From Candidatus Parachristensenella avicola (lineage in GTDB: Bacteria > Bacillota > Clostridia > Christensenellales > UMGS416), in contig CAJFUN010000033.1 in assembly GCA_904420205.1 (NCBI GenBank), forward strand, positions 1 through 64,000: a DNA stretch of 64,000 bases, in the 5' to 3' direction. A model generated the notes under the pieces. The model ran no database searches, was not told the DNA's origin, and saw only the letters and a list, made by a program, of their open reading frames with translations. Position 1 is the stretch's first letter, and each line of letters starts with the position of its first letter. This document shows, piece by piece, positions 6,956 to 17,600 of this stretch. Both the position numbers and the translations under genes were made by a program.

Positions 6956-8680
6956 ATGATTCGGATCGCCCGTTTCCTTCGCGGTTTCCGGAAGGAAGTC
7001 ATTTTAGGGCCAATTTTTAAGCTGATTGAGGCTGTTTTTGAGTTGATCGTTCCGCTGGTGATGGCCCAAATCATCGATGTAGGAGTAAAAAACGGCGATG
7101 CGGGCTACGTTTGGCGCATGGGGGCGCTGATGGTGGCGCTGGGTTTCATTGGCTTGGCCTGCTCATTGACCTGCCAATATTTTGCGGCCCGGGCATCCCA
7201 GGGATATGGCACAGTGGTGCGTAATGCGCTGTTTGCTCATATCAATAGCCTATCCCATCGAGAGATCGATCGGCTGGGTACGGCCAGCCTGGTGACGCGC
7301 ATGACCAACGATGTGAACCAGCTGCAGCTGGCGGTGGCCATGCTGATTCGCCTAGTGGTGCGCGCGCCTTTTCTGGCGGTGGGCGCGACCGTGATGGCCA
7401 TGACCCTGGACTTCAAGCTCTCGCTGATTTTTGTGATCGCCTTTGTGGCGATTGCAGTGATCCTGTATGGGATCATGAGCCGTTCAGTGCCTTATTACCA
7501 GAAGATTCAACGGCTGTTGGACCGTGTGTCGGCCATCACCCGGGAGAATCTCTCCGGCGTCCGGGTAATCCGCGCTTTTTCACGGCAACAGGGCGAGATG
7601 GATCGCTTTGCAGAGGCCAGCGACAGCCTGCAGGACGATGCGCTGCGGGTGGGGCGGCTTTCGGCGCTTTTAAGCCCGGCGACCTCATTGGCCGTCAATG
7701 TGGCGATCCTTGCAATCCTTTGGTTCGGCGGGTGGCGGGTTAGCGGCGGCGCCCTGAGCCAGGGAGAGATTATCGCCCTTATCAATTATATGACGCAGGT
7801 GCTTTTAGCGCTGATCGTCGTAGCGAACCTGGTTGTCATTTTCACCAAAGCTTCTGCCAGCGCGGCTCGGGTAAATGAGGTGTTCGATACCCATAATTCC
7901 ATCGTCGATCAGCCGGATGCCAGCGTACGGCCGGATCCCGGTGCGCCCCGGGTGGCCTTTGACCATGTCCGCTTTGGCTATGGAAGCGAGGATGAGCTGG
8001 AAGACATCAACCTGTCCGTCCTGCCCGGCGAGCGGCTGGGGATCATCGGCGGTACTGGCTCGGGAAAAAGCACCTTGGTTAGCCTGATTCCCCGCTTTTA
8101 CGACGTTACGGACGGCTGTGTGCGGGTGGACGGCATGGATGTGCGGACCATGCCGGTAGAGGCACTGCGCGCGCGTGTGGGAATGGTGCCCCAGAACGCC
8201 GTTCTCTTTACAGGCTCGATCCGGGATAATATGCGCTGGCGCAAGCCAGACGCGACCGACGAGCAGATATGGCAGGCGCTGGAGACCGCTCAGGCCGCCG
8301 AATTTGTCCGCCAGCGCCCGGAAGGGTTAGACGCCCCGGTCAACCAGGGCGGACGGAATTTCTCCGGAGGACAGCGCCAGCGGCTAACCATCGCGCGGGC
8401 GCTGGTGGGCAGTCCGGATATTCTGATCTTGGACGACAGCGCCAGCGCGCTGGACTATGCCACCGACGCGGCGCTGCGCCAGGCTCTGGCGGATCAAGCG
8501 GGCGGGACAACCGTATTCATGGTGTCCCAACGGGTGCATACCGTACGTGGCTGCGATCGCATCCTGGTGCTGGACGAAGGGCGGATTGCCGGCATAGGGA
8601 CACATGAAGAGCTGCTTGAAAGCTGCCCGATCTATCGGGAGATCTGTGCCTCTCAACGCTCAGAAGGGGAGGTGGCCTAG
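6956..8680 (+). CDS. ABC exporter half-transporter with degenerate ATPase site
   Basis: A 574-residue type IV ABC exporter subunit. About six membrane helices occupy residues 1-300, followed by the nucleotide-binding domain. Walker A is GGTGSGKST (365-373) and the signature is FSGGQRQR (from about 469). Two catalytic positions are altered: the residue after Walker B is Asp494 in LILDDSAS instead of Glu, and the switch position is Gln525 (VSQRV) instead of His. This is the pattern of the non-catalytic partner in heterodimeric exporters such as TM287/288 or BmrCD. Its stop codon directly abuts the start of the partner gene. Substrate unknown; drugs, peptides or lipids are possible. Confidence 0.93.
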   Translation: MIRIARFLRGFRKEVILGPIFKLIEAVFELIVPLVMAQIIDVGVKNGDAGYVWRMGALMVALGFIGLACSLTCQYFAARASQGYGTVVRNALFAHINSLSHREIDRLGTASLVTRMTNDVNQLQLAVAMLIRLVVRAPFLAVGATVMAMTLDFKLSLIFVIAFVAIAVILYGIMSRSVPYYQKIQRLLDRVSAITRENLSGVRVIRAFSRQQGEMDRFAEASDSLQDDALRVGRLSALLSPATSLAVNVAILAILWFGGWRVSGGALSQGEIIALINYMTQVLLALIVVANLVVIFTKASASAARVNEVFDTHNSIVDQPDASVRPDPGAPRVAFDHVRFGYGSEDELEDINLSVLPGERLGIIGGTGSGKSTLVSLIPRFYDVTDGCVRVDGMDVRTMPVEALRARVGMVPQNAVLFTGSIRDNMRWRKPDATDEQIWQALETAQAAEFVRQRPEGLDAPVNQGGRNFSGGQRQRLTIARALVGSPDILILDDSASALDYATDAALRQALADQAGGTTVFMVSQRVHTVRGCDRILVLDEGRIAGIGTHEELLESCPIYREICASQRSEGEVA

Positions 8681-10423
8681 ATGAAAAGACGTGCGATCTT
8701 CCGTGTGCTGGGATATGCCCGCCGCTATTGGCTATATTTGGCCGGCGCACTGGGCGGTGCGGTGCTCTCCGTTGCGCTAACGCTATGGGCGCCTGTCATC
8801 ATCGGGGATGGCGTAGATCTTATTCTTGGCCCTGGACAGGTGGACTTCCCTGGTTTGGCGCGAATGATCGGTGGCCTGTCGCTGGTAATCCTGGGCTCCG
8901 CCCTGTTCCAGTGGCTAATGGGCCTTTGTACCAATGCCATCGCTTACCGTACGGTTCGCGACCTGCGGGTCGATATTTTTAATAAGCTGGAGCGGGCGCC
9001 GCTGAAGGTGATCGATAGCCGGCCGCATGGCGACCTGATTTCGCGCGTCATCAATGATATCGATGTGATTTCCGACGGGCTGCTGCAAGGGTTTTCCCAG
9101 CTTTTTACCGGCGTAGTGACCATTGTGGGGACGCTGCTGTTCATGCTGTCGGTCAGCGTGCCCATCGCCCTGGTGGTGGTGCTGGTTACGCCGCTGTCGT
9201 TGGGTGTGGCAGCTTTCATTGCGAAGCGTTCCTATACCTCCTTCCAAGAGCAGTCGGCCTGCCGCGGAGAGCTGGGCGGCTATGTAGAGGAGATGCTGGG
9301 TTCGCAGAAGGTGATCAAGGCTTTCGGCTATGAGCAGCGGGCTCAGCGGCAATTTGAGGAGATTAACAGCCGCCTTTACCGATCCGGCGTCAAAAGCCAG
9401 TTCTTTTCCTCCATGACCAACCCCTGCACCCGTTTTGTCAATGGCATCGTGTATGCGGCGGTGGGCGTAGCGGGCGCGCTGGCTGCTCTTTCCGGCGCGA
9501 TGACCGTAGGGCAGATTTCCTGCTTTCTGTCCTATGCCAACCAATATACCAAGCCCTTTAATGAGATATCGGGCGTGGTGACGGAGCTACAGTCTGCGCT
9601 GGCTTCGGCCGCTCGGGTATTCGAGATCCTTGACGAACCCGACGAGCCGGCTGACCGCCCGGATGCCCGGACAATGGAGCGTAGCCGGGGGCGGGTGAGC
9701 CTGCAGGATGTATCCTTCCGCTACCGACCGGATACGCCGCTGATTGACGGGCTGAGCCTTAAGGCGGAAAGCGGCCAACGCATCGCCATCGTCGGCCCTA
9801 CCGGCTGCGGCAAGACCACCATCATCAATTTGCTGATGCGCTTTTACGATGTGACCGGAGGCCGGATTGCTTTGGATGGTTATGATATCCGGGAATTGAC
9901 CCGCTCCAGCCTGCGGGCCCAATATGGCATGGTGCTGCAGGAAAGCTGGATCTTTTCCGGCACCGTTCGGGAGAATATCGCCTACGGGCGCCCTGACGCG
10001 ACTCAGGAGGAGATCGAGGCTGCAGCCCGGGCGGCCCATGCCCATGGTTTCATCATGCGTATGCCGCAGGGATATGATACGCCCCTGACTGAGGGGGGGA
10101 GCAATATCTCCCAGGGGCAGAAGCAGCTGCTTTGCATCGCCCGGGTGATGCTGACCCATCCCACGGTGCTTATTCTGGATGAGGCCACCAGCTCCATTGA
10201 TACCCGAACGGAACTGCGCGTGCAGCAGGCGTTCAACCGCATGATGCAAGGGCGGACCAGCTTTGTGGTAGCCCACAGGCTTTCTACGATCCGTGAAGCG
10301 GATAATATCCTTGTGATGCGGGACGGCCATATTATCGAGCAGGGGAGGCATGAGGCGCTGCTGAAAAAGGGCGGTTTCTATGCCCAGCTGTATTATAGTC
10401 AATTCAAGGGCATTCAGGCCTAA
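8681..10423 (+). CDS. ABC exporter half-transporter with canonical ATPase
   Basis: A 580-residue partner of the preceding subunit, starting at the base after its stop codon. The N-terminal half carries about six membrane helices; the nucleotide-binding domain has Walker A GPTGCGKTT (372-380), signature ISQGQKQ (from about 476), Walker B with catalytic Glu501 (LILDEATSS) and switch His532 (VAHRLS). It therefore supplies the hydrolytic residues of the single active ATP site expected for the heterodimer. The operon is divergent from a LysR gene. Substrate cannot be inferred from sequence. Confidence 0.94.
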   Translation: MKRRAIFRVLGYARRYWLYLAGALGGAVLSVALTLWAPVIIGDGVDLILGPGQVDFPGLARMIGGLSLVILGSALFQWLMGLCTNAIAYRTVRDLRVDIFNKLERAPLKVIDSRPHGDLISRVINDIDVISDGLLQGFSQLFTGVVTIVGTLLFMLSVSVPIALVVVLVTPLSLGVAAFIAKRSYTSFQEQSACRGELGGYVEEMLGSQKVIKAFGYEQRAQRQFEEINSRLYRSGVKSQFFSSMTNPCTRFVNGIVYAAVGVAGALAALSGAMTVGQISCFLSYANQYTKPFNEISGVVTELQSALASAARVFEILDEPDEPADRPDARTMERSRGRVSLQDVSFRYRPDTPLIDGLSLKAESGQRIAIVGPTGCGKTTIINLLMRFYDVTGGRIALDGYDIRELTRSSLRAQYGMVLQESWIFSGTVRENIAYGRPDATQEEIEAAARAAHAHGFIMRMPQGYDTPLTEGGSNISQGQKQLLCIARVMLTHPTVLILDEATSSIDTRTELRVQQAFNRMMQGRTSFVVAHRLSTIREADNILVMRDGHIIEQGRHEALLKKGGFYAQLYYSQFKGIQA

Positions 10424-10491
10424 AAACGGCAGGAAACCGCTAACCCAGCGTCGAATGGATATTTTATCCTATGCTTACAGGAGGAAGTCCC

Positions 10492-11544
10492 ATGGCGCGA
10501 TATCATCTGTATCTTGGAACCTATACCCAAAAGGGCGGGACAGGGATCGAGCACTATGCCTTTGACAGCAAAACAGGCGGCTTCGCTTTGCTGGATGCTA
10601 CGCCGGCTCCGAATCCTTCATATTTGTGCCTAAGCCCGGACGGACAGATGCTGTACGCCTGCCTGGAAGCCCCGCTATACGAGGGGGCGGGCGGCGTTGC
10701 AGCTTTCCGAAGGAACCGGGACGGGTCGCTTCAGGAGGTGGGCCGAAAAAGCGCCGGAGGCGTAGCCCCCTGCCACGTGCTGGTACATCCCTCGGGCAGA
10801 ACGCTGTATGCGGCCAACTATGGGTCTGGTTCATTGACTCAGTTTGAGCTGGAAGCGGATGGAAATCTGGGCCGCCGTACGGTATTCGCTCATCATGGCC
10901 ATAGCGTGAATCCCCAGCGCCAGGAAGGCCCGCACGCCCATTGCGCTGCACTGATGCCCGGCGGCCGGGCGCTATGCGTGGTGGATCTGGGCTTGGACGC
11001 CATTCTTCGCTATCCGTTGGATAACGTAGGCCGTATAACCGGCGAACCGGCGCGGATTCCGGCGCCGGACGGCAGCGGACCGCGGCATATGGTGTTCTCG
11101 CCCGAGGGGAACCGCGCCTATGTGGTGTGCGAGCTGGGTAACCGCATGCTGACCTATCGGGTGGAGGGAGAGGAAATGACGCTGATGGACGATGTCTCCA
11201 CGCTGCCCGAGGGATTTCAAGGATTCAGCTCCTGCGCCGCGCTGCGCCTTACGGCGGATGGCGGACGCCTATATGCGACCAACCGCTTCCACGATACGCT
11301 GGTGCAGTTTGATGTGGACAGCCAGGGAACGCCTAAACGCGCCGGCATCACACCTACCGGAGGGAAAAATCCGCGGGATTGCGCGCTAGATCCGGAGGAG
11401 GGCTTTATCCTTTGCGCTCACCAGGATAGCGATGAAGTGACGATTATGAAGTTGGATCCCACCACCGGCCAGGCTGCGTTGACGCCTACGGCCATTGGGG
11501 TCAGCATGCCCGTAGCGGCGCTTTTCGGTGGGAAAATCGAATAG
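10492..11544 (+). CDS. Lactonase family seven-bladed beta-propeller protein
   Basis: A 350-residue cytoplasmic protein of the lactonase family that includes 6-phosphogluconolactonase Pgl/YbhE. It has repeated propeller-blade segments with the form SPDGxxLYAC or LxADGGRLYATNR, and the family hallmarks HVLVHPSGRTLYAANYGSGS and GSGPRHMVFSPEGNRAYVV. The likely reaction is hydrolysis of a sugar lactone; which one is not shown. The start used is the ATG at 10492 with AGGAGG upstream. It follows the ABC exporter by 68 bases and ends at a strong terminator, so it might be cotranscribed with it. Confidence 0.9.
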   Translation: MARYHLYLGTYTQKGGTGIEHYAFDSKTGGFALLDATPAPNPSYLCLSPDGQMLYACLEAPLYEGAGGVAAFRRNRDGSLQEVGRKSAGGVAPCHVLVHPSGRTLYAANYGSGSLTQFELEADGNLGRRTVFAHHGHSVNPQRQEGPHAHCAALMPGGRALCVVDLGLDAILRYPLDNVGRITGEPARIPAPDGSGPRHMVFSPEGNRAYVVCELGNRMLTYRVEGEEMTLMDDVSTLPEGFQGFSSCAALRLTADGGRLYATNRFHDTLVQFDVDSQGTPKRAGITPTGGKNPRDCALDPEEGFILCAHQDSDEVTIMKLDPTTGQAALTPTAIGVSMPVAALFGGKIE

Positions 11545-11560
11545 CCGGCACCGGGAGAGC

Positions 11561-11590
11561 AAAAAAGGCTGCGCTAAACAGCCTTTTTTT
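11561..11590 (+). terminator. Terminator after the lactonase gene
   Basis: AAAAAAGGCTG pairs with CAGCCTTTTTTT around a seven-base loop; the A- and T-tracts make it potentially bidirectional. Confidence 0.9.
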
Positions 11591-11679
11591 GTTCTATTTT
11601 CAATTTTTGGCGCTTAACTTGCGCGATATGTGGGAATGTGGTTTAATGGAACATATTTAGCAGGATACGGAGCGGAAAT

Positions 11680-13335
11680 ATGCGCATATCACCGGTAATG
11701 AAGGCCTATTTTGCAGTGCTGGCCGCCGTTTTTGTGGCGGTGGCCTTTTTAGCATTTCGCATTGGGGGCGGGACGCCCCTCTTCGATGAGACGGCCGAGG
11801 CTTTTAACCACGGCTGGAGTTATGTGGATATGCAGGGCCGGGAGCAGACATTGACGTTGCCCACAAACCTTGATTGGCCTGCCGGCCAGGCGCTGACGCT
11901 GACCCACCGCATTCCGGACGATTGCGCGGAAGGCGACACCATATGCCTGCGCTCCTCGCAGCAGTCGATTCGGGTGCTGATAGACGGCACTGAGGTGTAC
12001 CGCTATGGGGATGAGGAAGACCTTGCCGGCGGCAAAAGCCCGGGGAGCGCGTACCATCTAATCCGCTTGTCGGAAAAGGATCGGGGGAAACTGCTGACTG
12101 TGGTGCTTCTTTCGCCTTATGCCCGCTTTGCCGGCATTGTGAACCAGGCACTGATCGGCAGCAAGACAGCCTGCATCCATTCGATTATCCGCTGGGGCCT
12201 GCCGAATTTGATTTTATGCGCCGCCATTGGTCTCACGGGTCTTATTATAACGGGGATTTATCTGGCTGCTTCGTTCGGTGGGCGGCGATACCCGGTGCTG
12301 CTGTACCTGGGAATTTTCGCCATGGTGATCTCCATATGGTCAGCCTGTGAGACGCGAATGCTTCAGCTTCTGGGCGTATCGCCGGCCTTAGAGCGGCATT
12401 TGACGTTCCTGGCGCTGATGCTGTGCCCCATCCCCATGTTGCAGTTTGTACGGGAGGCCTATCGCCCGCGCTTTGTATTCGGATACCAAGCCCTGATCTG
12501 GATGTGCCTGGGCGTAGCCTGCCTCTGTATGGTGCTGCAACTCACTGGAGCGGCCGACTACATTCAAACCTTGCCCCTCGTGCACGCGGCTATCTTGATA
12601 TGCATCGTGTTTGTCACGGTTTCTGCATTTTTGGAGATGGTGCGCTTTAAAAATCCCCATGGCGCTTTTTATGCCTGCAGTATATTAGTTTTTGCTGCTT
12701 TCTCCATGATGGACCTGTTCCGGTTCTATCGGGGCGCCCCTGCGGACAGCTCCTTTTTCTTCCGCATCGGCCTAGCTCTTTATGTGCTTATCCTGGGTGT
12801 ATATTCAATCCGGAGCATCTTGCAGGCTATGGAGCTGGGGCAGCGTTCGCGGGAACTGACGCAGTTGGCTTATACTGACGGACTCACGCAGGTGCTGAAT
12901 CGTACCGCCTTTGAGGAGGCCCTGTTGGGGACGCGTACCGGAGAAGAGGCTATGGTGATTTTCGACATTAACAGCTTTAAGCAGGTAAACGACCGCCACG
13001 GACACCAGGCGGGCGACGAATTGCTATGCCAGGCCGCGCGCTGCATTCAGCGGGCGTTTGGCCCATATGGCAGCTGCTACCGTATTGGTGGGGATGAATT
13101 TGCCGTGTTGCTTCCTCGGTGTAACGCTGCCGTGCTGGCCGGATACTTGGAGGGACTGCGCGAGCTGGAGCGACGGTATAACGCCGGACGTCCTGAAGGG
13201 CTACAGCTCGATATGGCCTACGGCAGCGCTCATGCGTCCGACACCCCCCAGCAGCCGCTGCGCGAGCTTTACGCCCAGGCTGACGCGGCGATGTACCGCA
13301 ATAAAATGCTAGCGAAGCGGACCTACGAAGCATAA
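11680..13335 (+). CDS. Membrane diguanylate cyclase (GGDEF) with extracellular sensor
   Basis: A 551-residue protein that should make the second messenger cyclic di-GMP. One membrane anchor (about 9-28) is followed by an outside domain to about residue 170 that resembles 7TMR-DISM extracellular domains, then about seven membrane helices (about 175-395), and a cytoplasmic GGDEF domain (about 400-551). The catalytic motif is intact (IGGDEF, residues 469-474) and the substrate-binding region DINSFKQVNDRHGHQAGD is present. No RxxD inhibitory site is visible five residues before GGDEF, so product feedback may be absent. It is monocistronic and bounded by terminators. Confidence 0.92.
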   Translation: MRISPVMKAYFAVLAAVFVAVAFLAFRIGGGTPLFDETAEAFNHGWSYVDMQGREQTLTLPTNLDWPAGQALTLTHRIPDDCAEGDTICLRSSQQSIRVLIDGTEVYRYGDEEDLAGGKSPGSAYHLIRLSEKDRGKLLTVVLLSPYARFAGIVNQALIGSKTACIHSIIRWGLPNLILCAAIGLTGLIITGIYLAASFGGRRYPVLLYLGIFAMVISIWSACETRMLQLLGVSPALERHLTFLALMLCPIPMLQFVREAYRPRFVFGYQALIWMCLGVACLCMVLQLTGAADYIQTLPLVHAAILICIVFVTVSAFLEMVRFKNPHGAFYACSILVFAAFSMMDLFRFYRGAPADSSFFFRIGLALYVLILGVYSIRSILQAMELGQRSRELTQLAYTDGLTQVLNRTAFEEALLGTRTGEEAMVIFDINSFKQVNDRHGHQAGDELLCQAARCIQRAFGPYGSCYRIGGDEFAVLLPRCNAAVLAGYLEGLRELERRYNAGRPEGLQLDMAYGSAHASDTPQQPLRELYAQADAAMYRNKMLAKRTYEA

Positions 13336-13380
13336 GATTTTGTTTTGCCCGATACCGGCCAAATGCGGAAGATCAAAAAA

Positions 13381-13417
13381 CGTCCGCCTGTGATTTTCAC
13401 AGGCGGACGGTCTTTTT
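13381..13417. terminator. Bidirectional terminator between convergent genes
   Basis: A perfect 13-bp stem (CGTCCGCCTGTGA with its complement) around TTT, with an A-tract on the left and CTTTTT on the right. It can end both the diguanylate cyclase transcript and the converging URO-D-like transcript. Confidence 0.9.
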
Positions 13418-13435
13418 ATTCGATTTTGGCTAAAG

Positions 13436-14593
13436 CTAGTCGGTATAAGCGCCGTATTCCTCGGCAGCCTCATACATGGCCCAAAGATTCTCTAACGGCA
13501 CGCCGGGGGGAAGGTTATTGCCCTCGCGCAGCACAAATCGGCGAGTAAAGGGTTTTACAGATTCCAAAATCCGCCGGCATTCCGCCTTCACAGCAGGGGC
13601 CGAAGCAAGCCGCAAAAGCTCCACATGGGGGCCGCCGTTAATGCGGACATCGGGCCCCAGGGCCTCGGCCATCTTGGCGTGGTCGATGGGGTAGCCGGTG
13701 TCAAAGCTCTTAACGTTGAGCTCGTCGCGGATGGTGACAAAGTGACGCGAGGAATCGCCGCATAAATGAACCGCATTGCTATGCACGCCGTCGCCCAGCT
13801 CCTCAATCATCCGCTTATGGCAGGGAAGGACAAATTCACGATACATGGCGGGAGAGAGAAGCGCAATGCTGTCGTCGGCAAAGCCGTGCCCGGCGGCGCG
13901 CTCGGGGAGGCCGAACTCCTTGCGCCAATAGCGGATCCGGGCAATGGTTGCTTCGGTAATGAGCTCCAGCAGCTGATGGGCATAATCCGGATCCTCATAA
14001 AGATCCAGGCAAATTTGGGAAGCGCCACGGATATTGCAAGCTACGGTAAAGGGGCCGTCGAAGCTCATCAGCACATGGGGCAGCTGAACCTTTGCGGGAA
14101 TCCCATGATAGGTAAAGCGTTCAGACAGCTTCTGCATGCGCTCATAGTACTCCAACGCCTTGCCCATCCATCGGGCATCCGGAGCGGGAGCGCCGGCATC
14201 CAGGACGGCATATTTGTTGTCGTCTGTTAAAAACGGATGGGTATCAGGTACGTTTCCGGCGATAAAAACCACCTCGGCGCCCCACCAGGCAGCGTCATAA
14301 AAGTTCTGCCAGTCCACATAGGGCGACCAGAATTCAGGCAGCCCTTTTTCCTCGTCAAAGGGGATGTAGAGGCGGCGGTACTCTTCGCAACGGCACTGGT
14401 AGTCCATCATAACCGCCGGATCCTCTGTATATTCTTTGAATGATATGCCGTGCACGTTGACCTCGGGCAGCCCCAAATAGTAGCGGGGATTGATGCCTAG
14501 GATCACCGGCGTACGGCTAGGATGGCCCTGCTCAAAATCCTCCCATAGCTTTTGCTGGCGGGGGTTATGCACTGCAGCGTCGATCGTGCGCAT
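13436..14593 (-). CDS. URO-D/MtaA-superfamily methyltransferase-like protein
   Basis: A 385-residue TIM-barrel protein of the uroporphyrinogen decarboxylase superfamily, but not a typical HemE: it sits beside glycosidase genes rather than haem genes. Residues 276-278 are His-Leu-Cys (in AVHLCGD) and a further Cys is at 339. H-x-C followed by a distant Cys matches the zinc-ligand arrangement of the corrinoid/thiol methyltransferases MtaA and MtbA. A characteristic FADDSIALLSPAMYREFVLP segment precedes it. The start at 14593 is set by AAAGGAGG; an upstream in-frame start is ignored. It lies 42 bases downstream of a GH106-like gene on the same strand, so the two are probably cotranscribed. Substrate unknown. 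Confidence 0.82.
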   Translation of the reverse strand: MRTIDAAVHNPRQQKLWEDFEQGHPSRTPVILGINPRYYLGLPEVNVHGISFKEYTEDPAVMMDYQCRCEEYRRLYIPFDEEKGLPEFWSPYVDWQNFYDAAWWGAEVVFIAGNVPDTHPFLTDDNKYAVLDAGAPAPDARWMGKALEYYERMQKLSERFTYHGIPAKVQLPHVLMSFDGPFTVACNIRGASQICLDLYEDPDYAHQLLELITEATIARIRYWRKEFGLPERAAGHGFADDSIALLSPAMYREFVLPCHKRMIEELGDGVHSNAVHLCGDSSRHFVTIRDELNVKSFDTGYPIDHAKMAEALGPDVRINGGPHVELLRLASAPAVKAECRRILESVKPFTRRFVLREGNNLPPGVPLENLWAMYEAAEEYGAYTD

Positions 14594-14635
14594 GATGGTC
14601 GCCTCCTTTTCGGGCCTGGTCAAGCGGGGTTTGTG

Positions 14636-17600
14636 TTATTTGGTTTCATCGGGATAAAATACGGGCGCGCTCAGCAGCCCGGTAGGCCGCAACAGGTATT
14701 CGTAGGACCAGTTTTTGCCTTTGGTGCGCCAGCTATCGGGTCCATACCAGAGCTTGTCGACCTCCCAATAATGCAGCTGGCCAAAGGTATTGAACCGATT
14801 ACCCATGCAGGTGACCGTCACCTGACGGGCGCCTTCGGGAATGCGGATCCGATAAGGCGCATAAGCGACGACGCCTAGGTCACGGCCGTCCACCTCCACA
14901 GTAAGAGCGGCGCCCCGCCAATGGGGAATTTCCAGCACGCCGCCGCCGGGTGCCGCAAAGCTGTAGCGGACATTACCGCCGTAAAAGGCCAGGCGCTGAC
15001 GGGTAATATCGGTGAAATAGAGCTTATCCGGCGCGGCCACGATGCGCCCACGGTCGCCCAGCGCCTCCACGCCGAAGCGGCCAACCAGGTAACAGGCCTC
15101 CACATCAGCGTCGCGGGTATAGTCGATCACAAGGGTAATCTCGTGCGCTCCAGCGCCAAAGTCCGGCAGGTTGACGCGTTCAATGCACTTGTCTACGTAC
15201 CAACCGTCGGCCCGATTGTCCAACTTCACTCCGTCGAAGTAGATTTCGGTGCGGGCACGGTTTTCCAGAGCCAGGGCACTGCCCGATACGGCAATATCGC
15301 TTTCAAAGGGGATCTTCAGCGTCAGGGTATGCTTGGGATCCACATGCTTCTCCTCGGCGGTCACCCAGGGCTGGGCAAAGGCGGAAAAGCGCGAAGGCCA
15401 GCCCACCAGCGCCCGGCAGGCGTTATCCAGACGGAGAATTTCCTCGCGGGGCTGCCAGGCGCCGTCATCCAGCTTCCAGCAGGCCATATCCAAGAGCAAT
15501 ACGTTGTCTTCTTCCAGCGCGATATCGGCCCATTCGGCCACCGGGATGCCCTCACGGTCAATGGTTTCCGGCGTTTCCAGCGTACCGCTGCACATGGGTT
15601 CACGGGCCTTGTTGCCCAGCACGCCGAAATCATCTGCCTGCTGCGCTGCCGCGGCCAGATCGCCCAGACAGGCGCCTTCGGGGCGCAGCTGGATAAGCAG
15701 CGAATCATGGGCGTCCATGGACCAATCCAGCACGGTATTGTCGCCTTCATAGCGGTAGGCGATTGCAGCGATACGGCCGGTCAGCGCGTCGTACTGCACG
15801 GGGACATAACGGCCCCGGAAGGAGAGACGCAGCCGGTCGGGGCGGGTAACGTCGGGATTGTCAGGATTATCGGTATGGGCCAGGAAGAACCAGCGGGCAT
15901 TACCATCCTGCCGCATCTGGTGGAGATATTTCCCGGTGCGGGTGCCGTCGGTCGTGCGCACGTCTACCTGACGGCGGTCTTCCAAGGCATCCAGCAGCGC
16001 CTCCTGGGAGAAAGCTACGCACTGGGCGCGGCTGGCCAGCCGCTGGACCCGGTCGGAGGGAATGGCGTCCACCAGGGACGGAATGCGGCCGGCGAAGATG
16101 AGCTTGCCGCCGGCATCGGCAAATGCCTCCAGGCGCTCGACAGTGCTGGAGCGCAGCGTCTCGCAGCCGGGCACGATCAAGGTTTCATAGGCCATCTGAC
16201 CTACGGCCAAAGGCGCGCCGGCCTTGGGGCACTGACTGGGCAGCAGCGATTCGCTGATATAGTCGAAATCGATCATGCCTGTGACCAACCAAGCGCACAT
16301 ATCCTGGAAGTGCCGGTCCATTTCGTCGCGAATCGCGGCCGTTTGCTCCCGGGGCCCCCAATGCAGCCAGTAGCTTTCCACCGGATGCACCACGCCTACG
16401 GAAACGAGGGGCTTGCCCCGGGTTAAAGCGGTATTTAGGCGAGAGAAATAATCCTCTACGTAGCTGTAGCGGTCATACCAGGGGGATTGGTAGTTCATGG
16501 AGGCTGGATAGTCGCGCTTGGCCTCGCCGTTCATCGATACCCAAGCGAGATGATGAACCCGGACAGTGACGCCCAGTGCAGCCTGCCAGTCGCCCTGCAG
16601 CTTATGCCCGCGCCAGTCGAAATCCCAGTTGGTGACGCCATAAAGCTCCGAAAGCACGCCGGGATAGCCATACTGATGGGTGGCGGAGGCCGCCTGCTTA
16701 GCGGTGGTGAACTCACGGCGGTCACAGAGCATGTCGATGCCCGGCAGCTGGAAGGAGCGATAAGAGCGCATGGCCTCGCCCAGGGCGGCGGTCTGGCTTT
16801 CCAAGGTAGGCTCTTCCATCATATGGCCGGTCAGCATCAGGCCATGGGACTTGCACCAACCGCCGATTTGGTCGGCAAAGGCGCTGGAGAAGCGCTCGGC
16901 CACATGGTCGTGATAGTGGTAACGGGGCACGGAAATTTTCCCTTCGGGCAGATCCCAGATCAGCTCCGGCAGCGTGGCAAAGAAATCCTCGCCATAGGCG
17001 GCGCGGTAGGTTTCGGGGAAGTCGTCGGTATAGGGCAGGGTGACGTCTTCCTGGGCTTCGGCGAAGCCCAGCGTGCTCTTGCGGGTGAACTGGGGCTCGT
17101 CGGTAAAGATGGCCGGCACCAGGCCGCCGAAATCCTCGCCCACCTCGCGGGCATAGGCTTCGTGGGTCACCTCGATAAAGCGCTGGACGGCTTTGGGGTT
17201 AAGGGTGTCCAAATAGGCCTGGTTGTTGTACCAGGGGTTTTCGCCCTGGGTCTCCCGATATGCGTACCACAGGCCGGGTTCGTCGGGCTCGTCGGGATCC
17301 AGTAGCTCATAACCTGTCAGCAGGCCGTCCTTGAGGGTGACCCGATAGCGGGCCAGTAGGATGCCGTTTTCCTGGCGGGAGGCCCTTGCGGAGGCATCGG
17401 TTTCAGCGTTGGTGTTTCCCTGCCCATAGGGAATCGGGGTAAATAGCAGATAGCGGGAGCGATAAGCTTTATCGCGGGTGACGATGCCGCCGGCCGCGCC
17501 GGAGGGCCAACGGTCCTCGTCGTAAAGCCAGGCCAGCATGTGGTTTTCCCGCGCCTTATCCACACAGGTGTGAATAAGCTTCATAAATTCCGGCGAAAGA

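Noticed and set aside
14921..17305. Long plus-strand frames (501 and 272 codons) opposite the first GH106-like gene
   Set aside because: They are antisense shadows of GC-rich coding DNA; their translations lack recognisable motifs, while the minus strand has ordered GH106 motifs.
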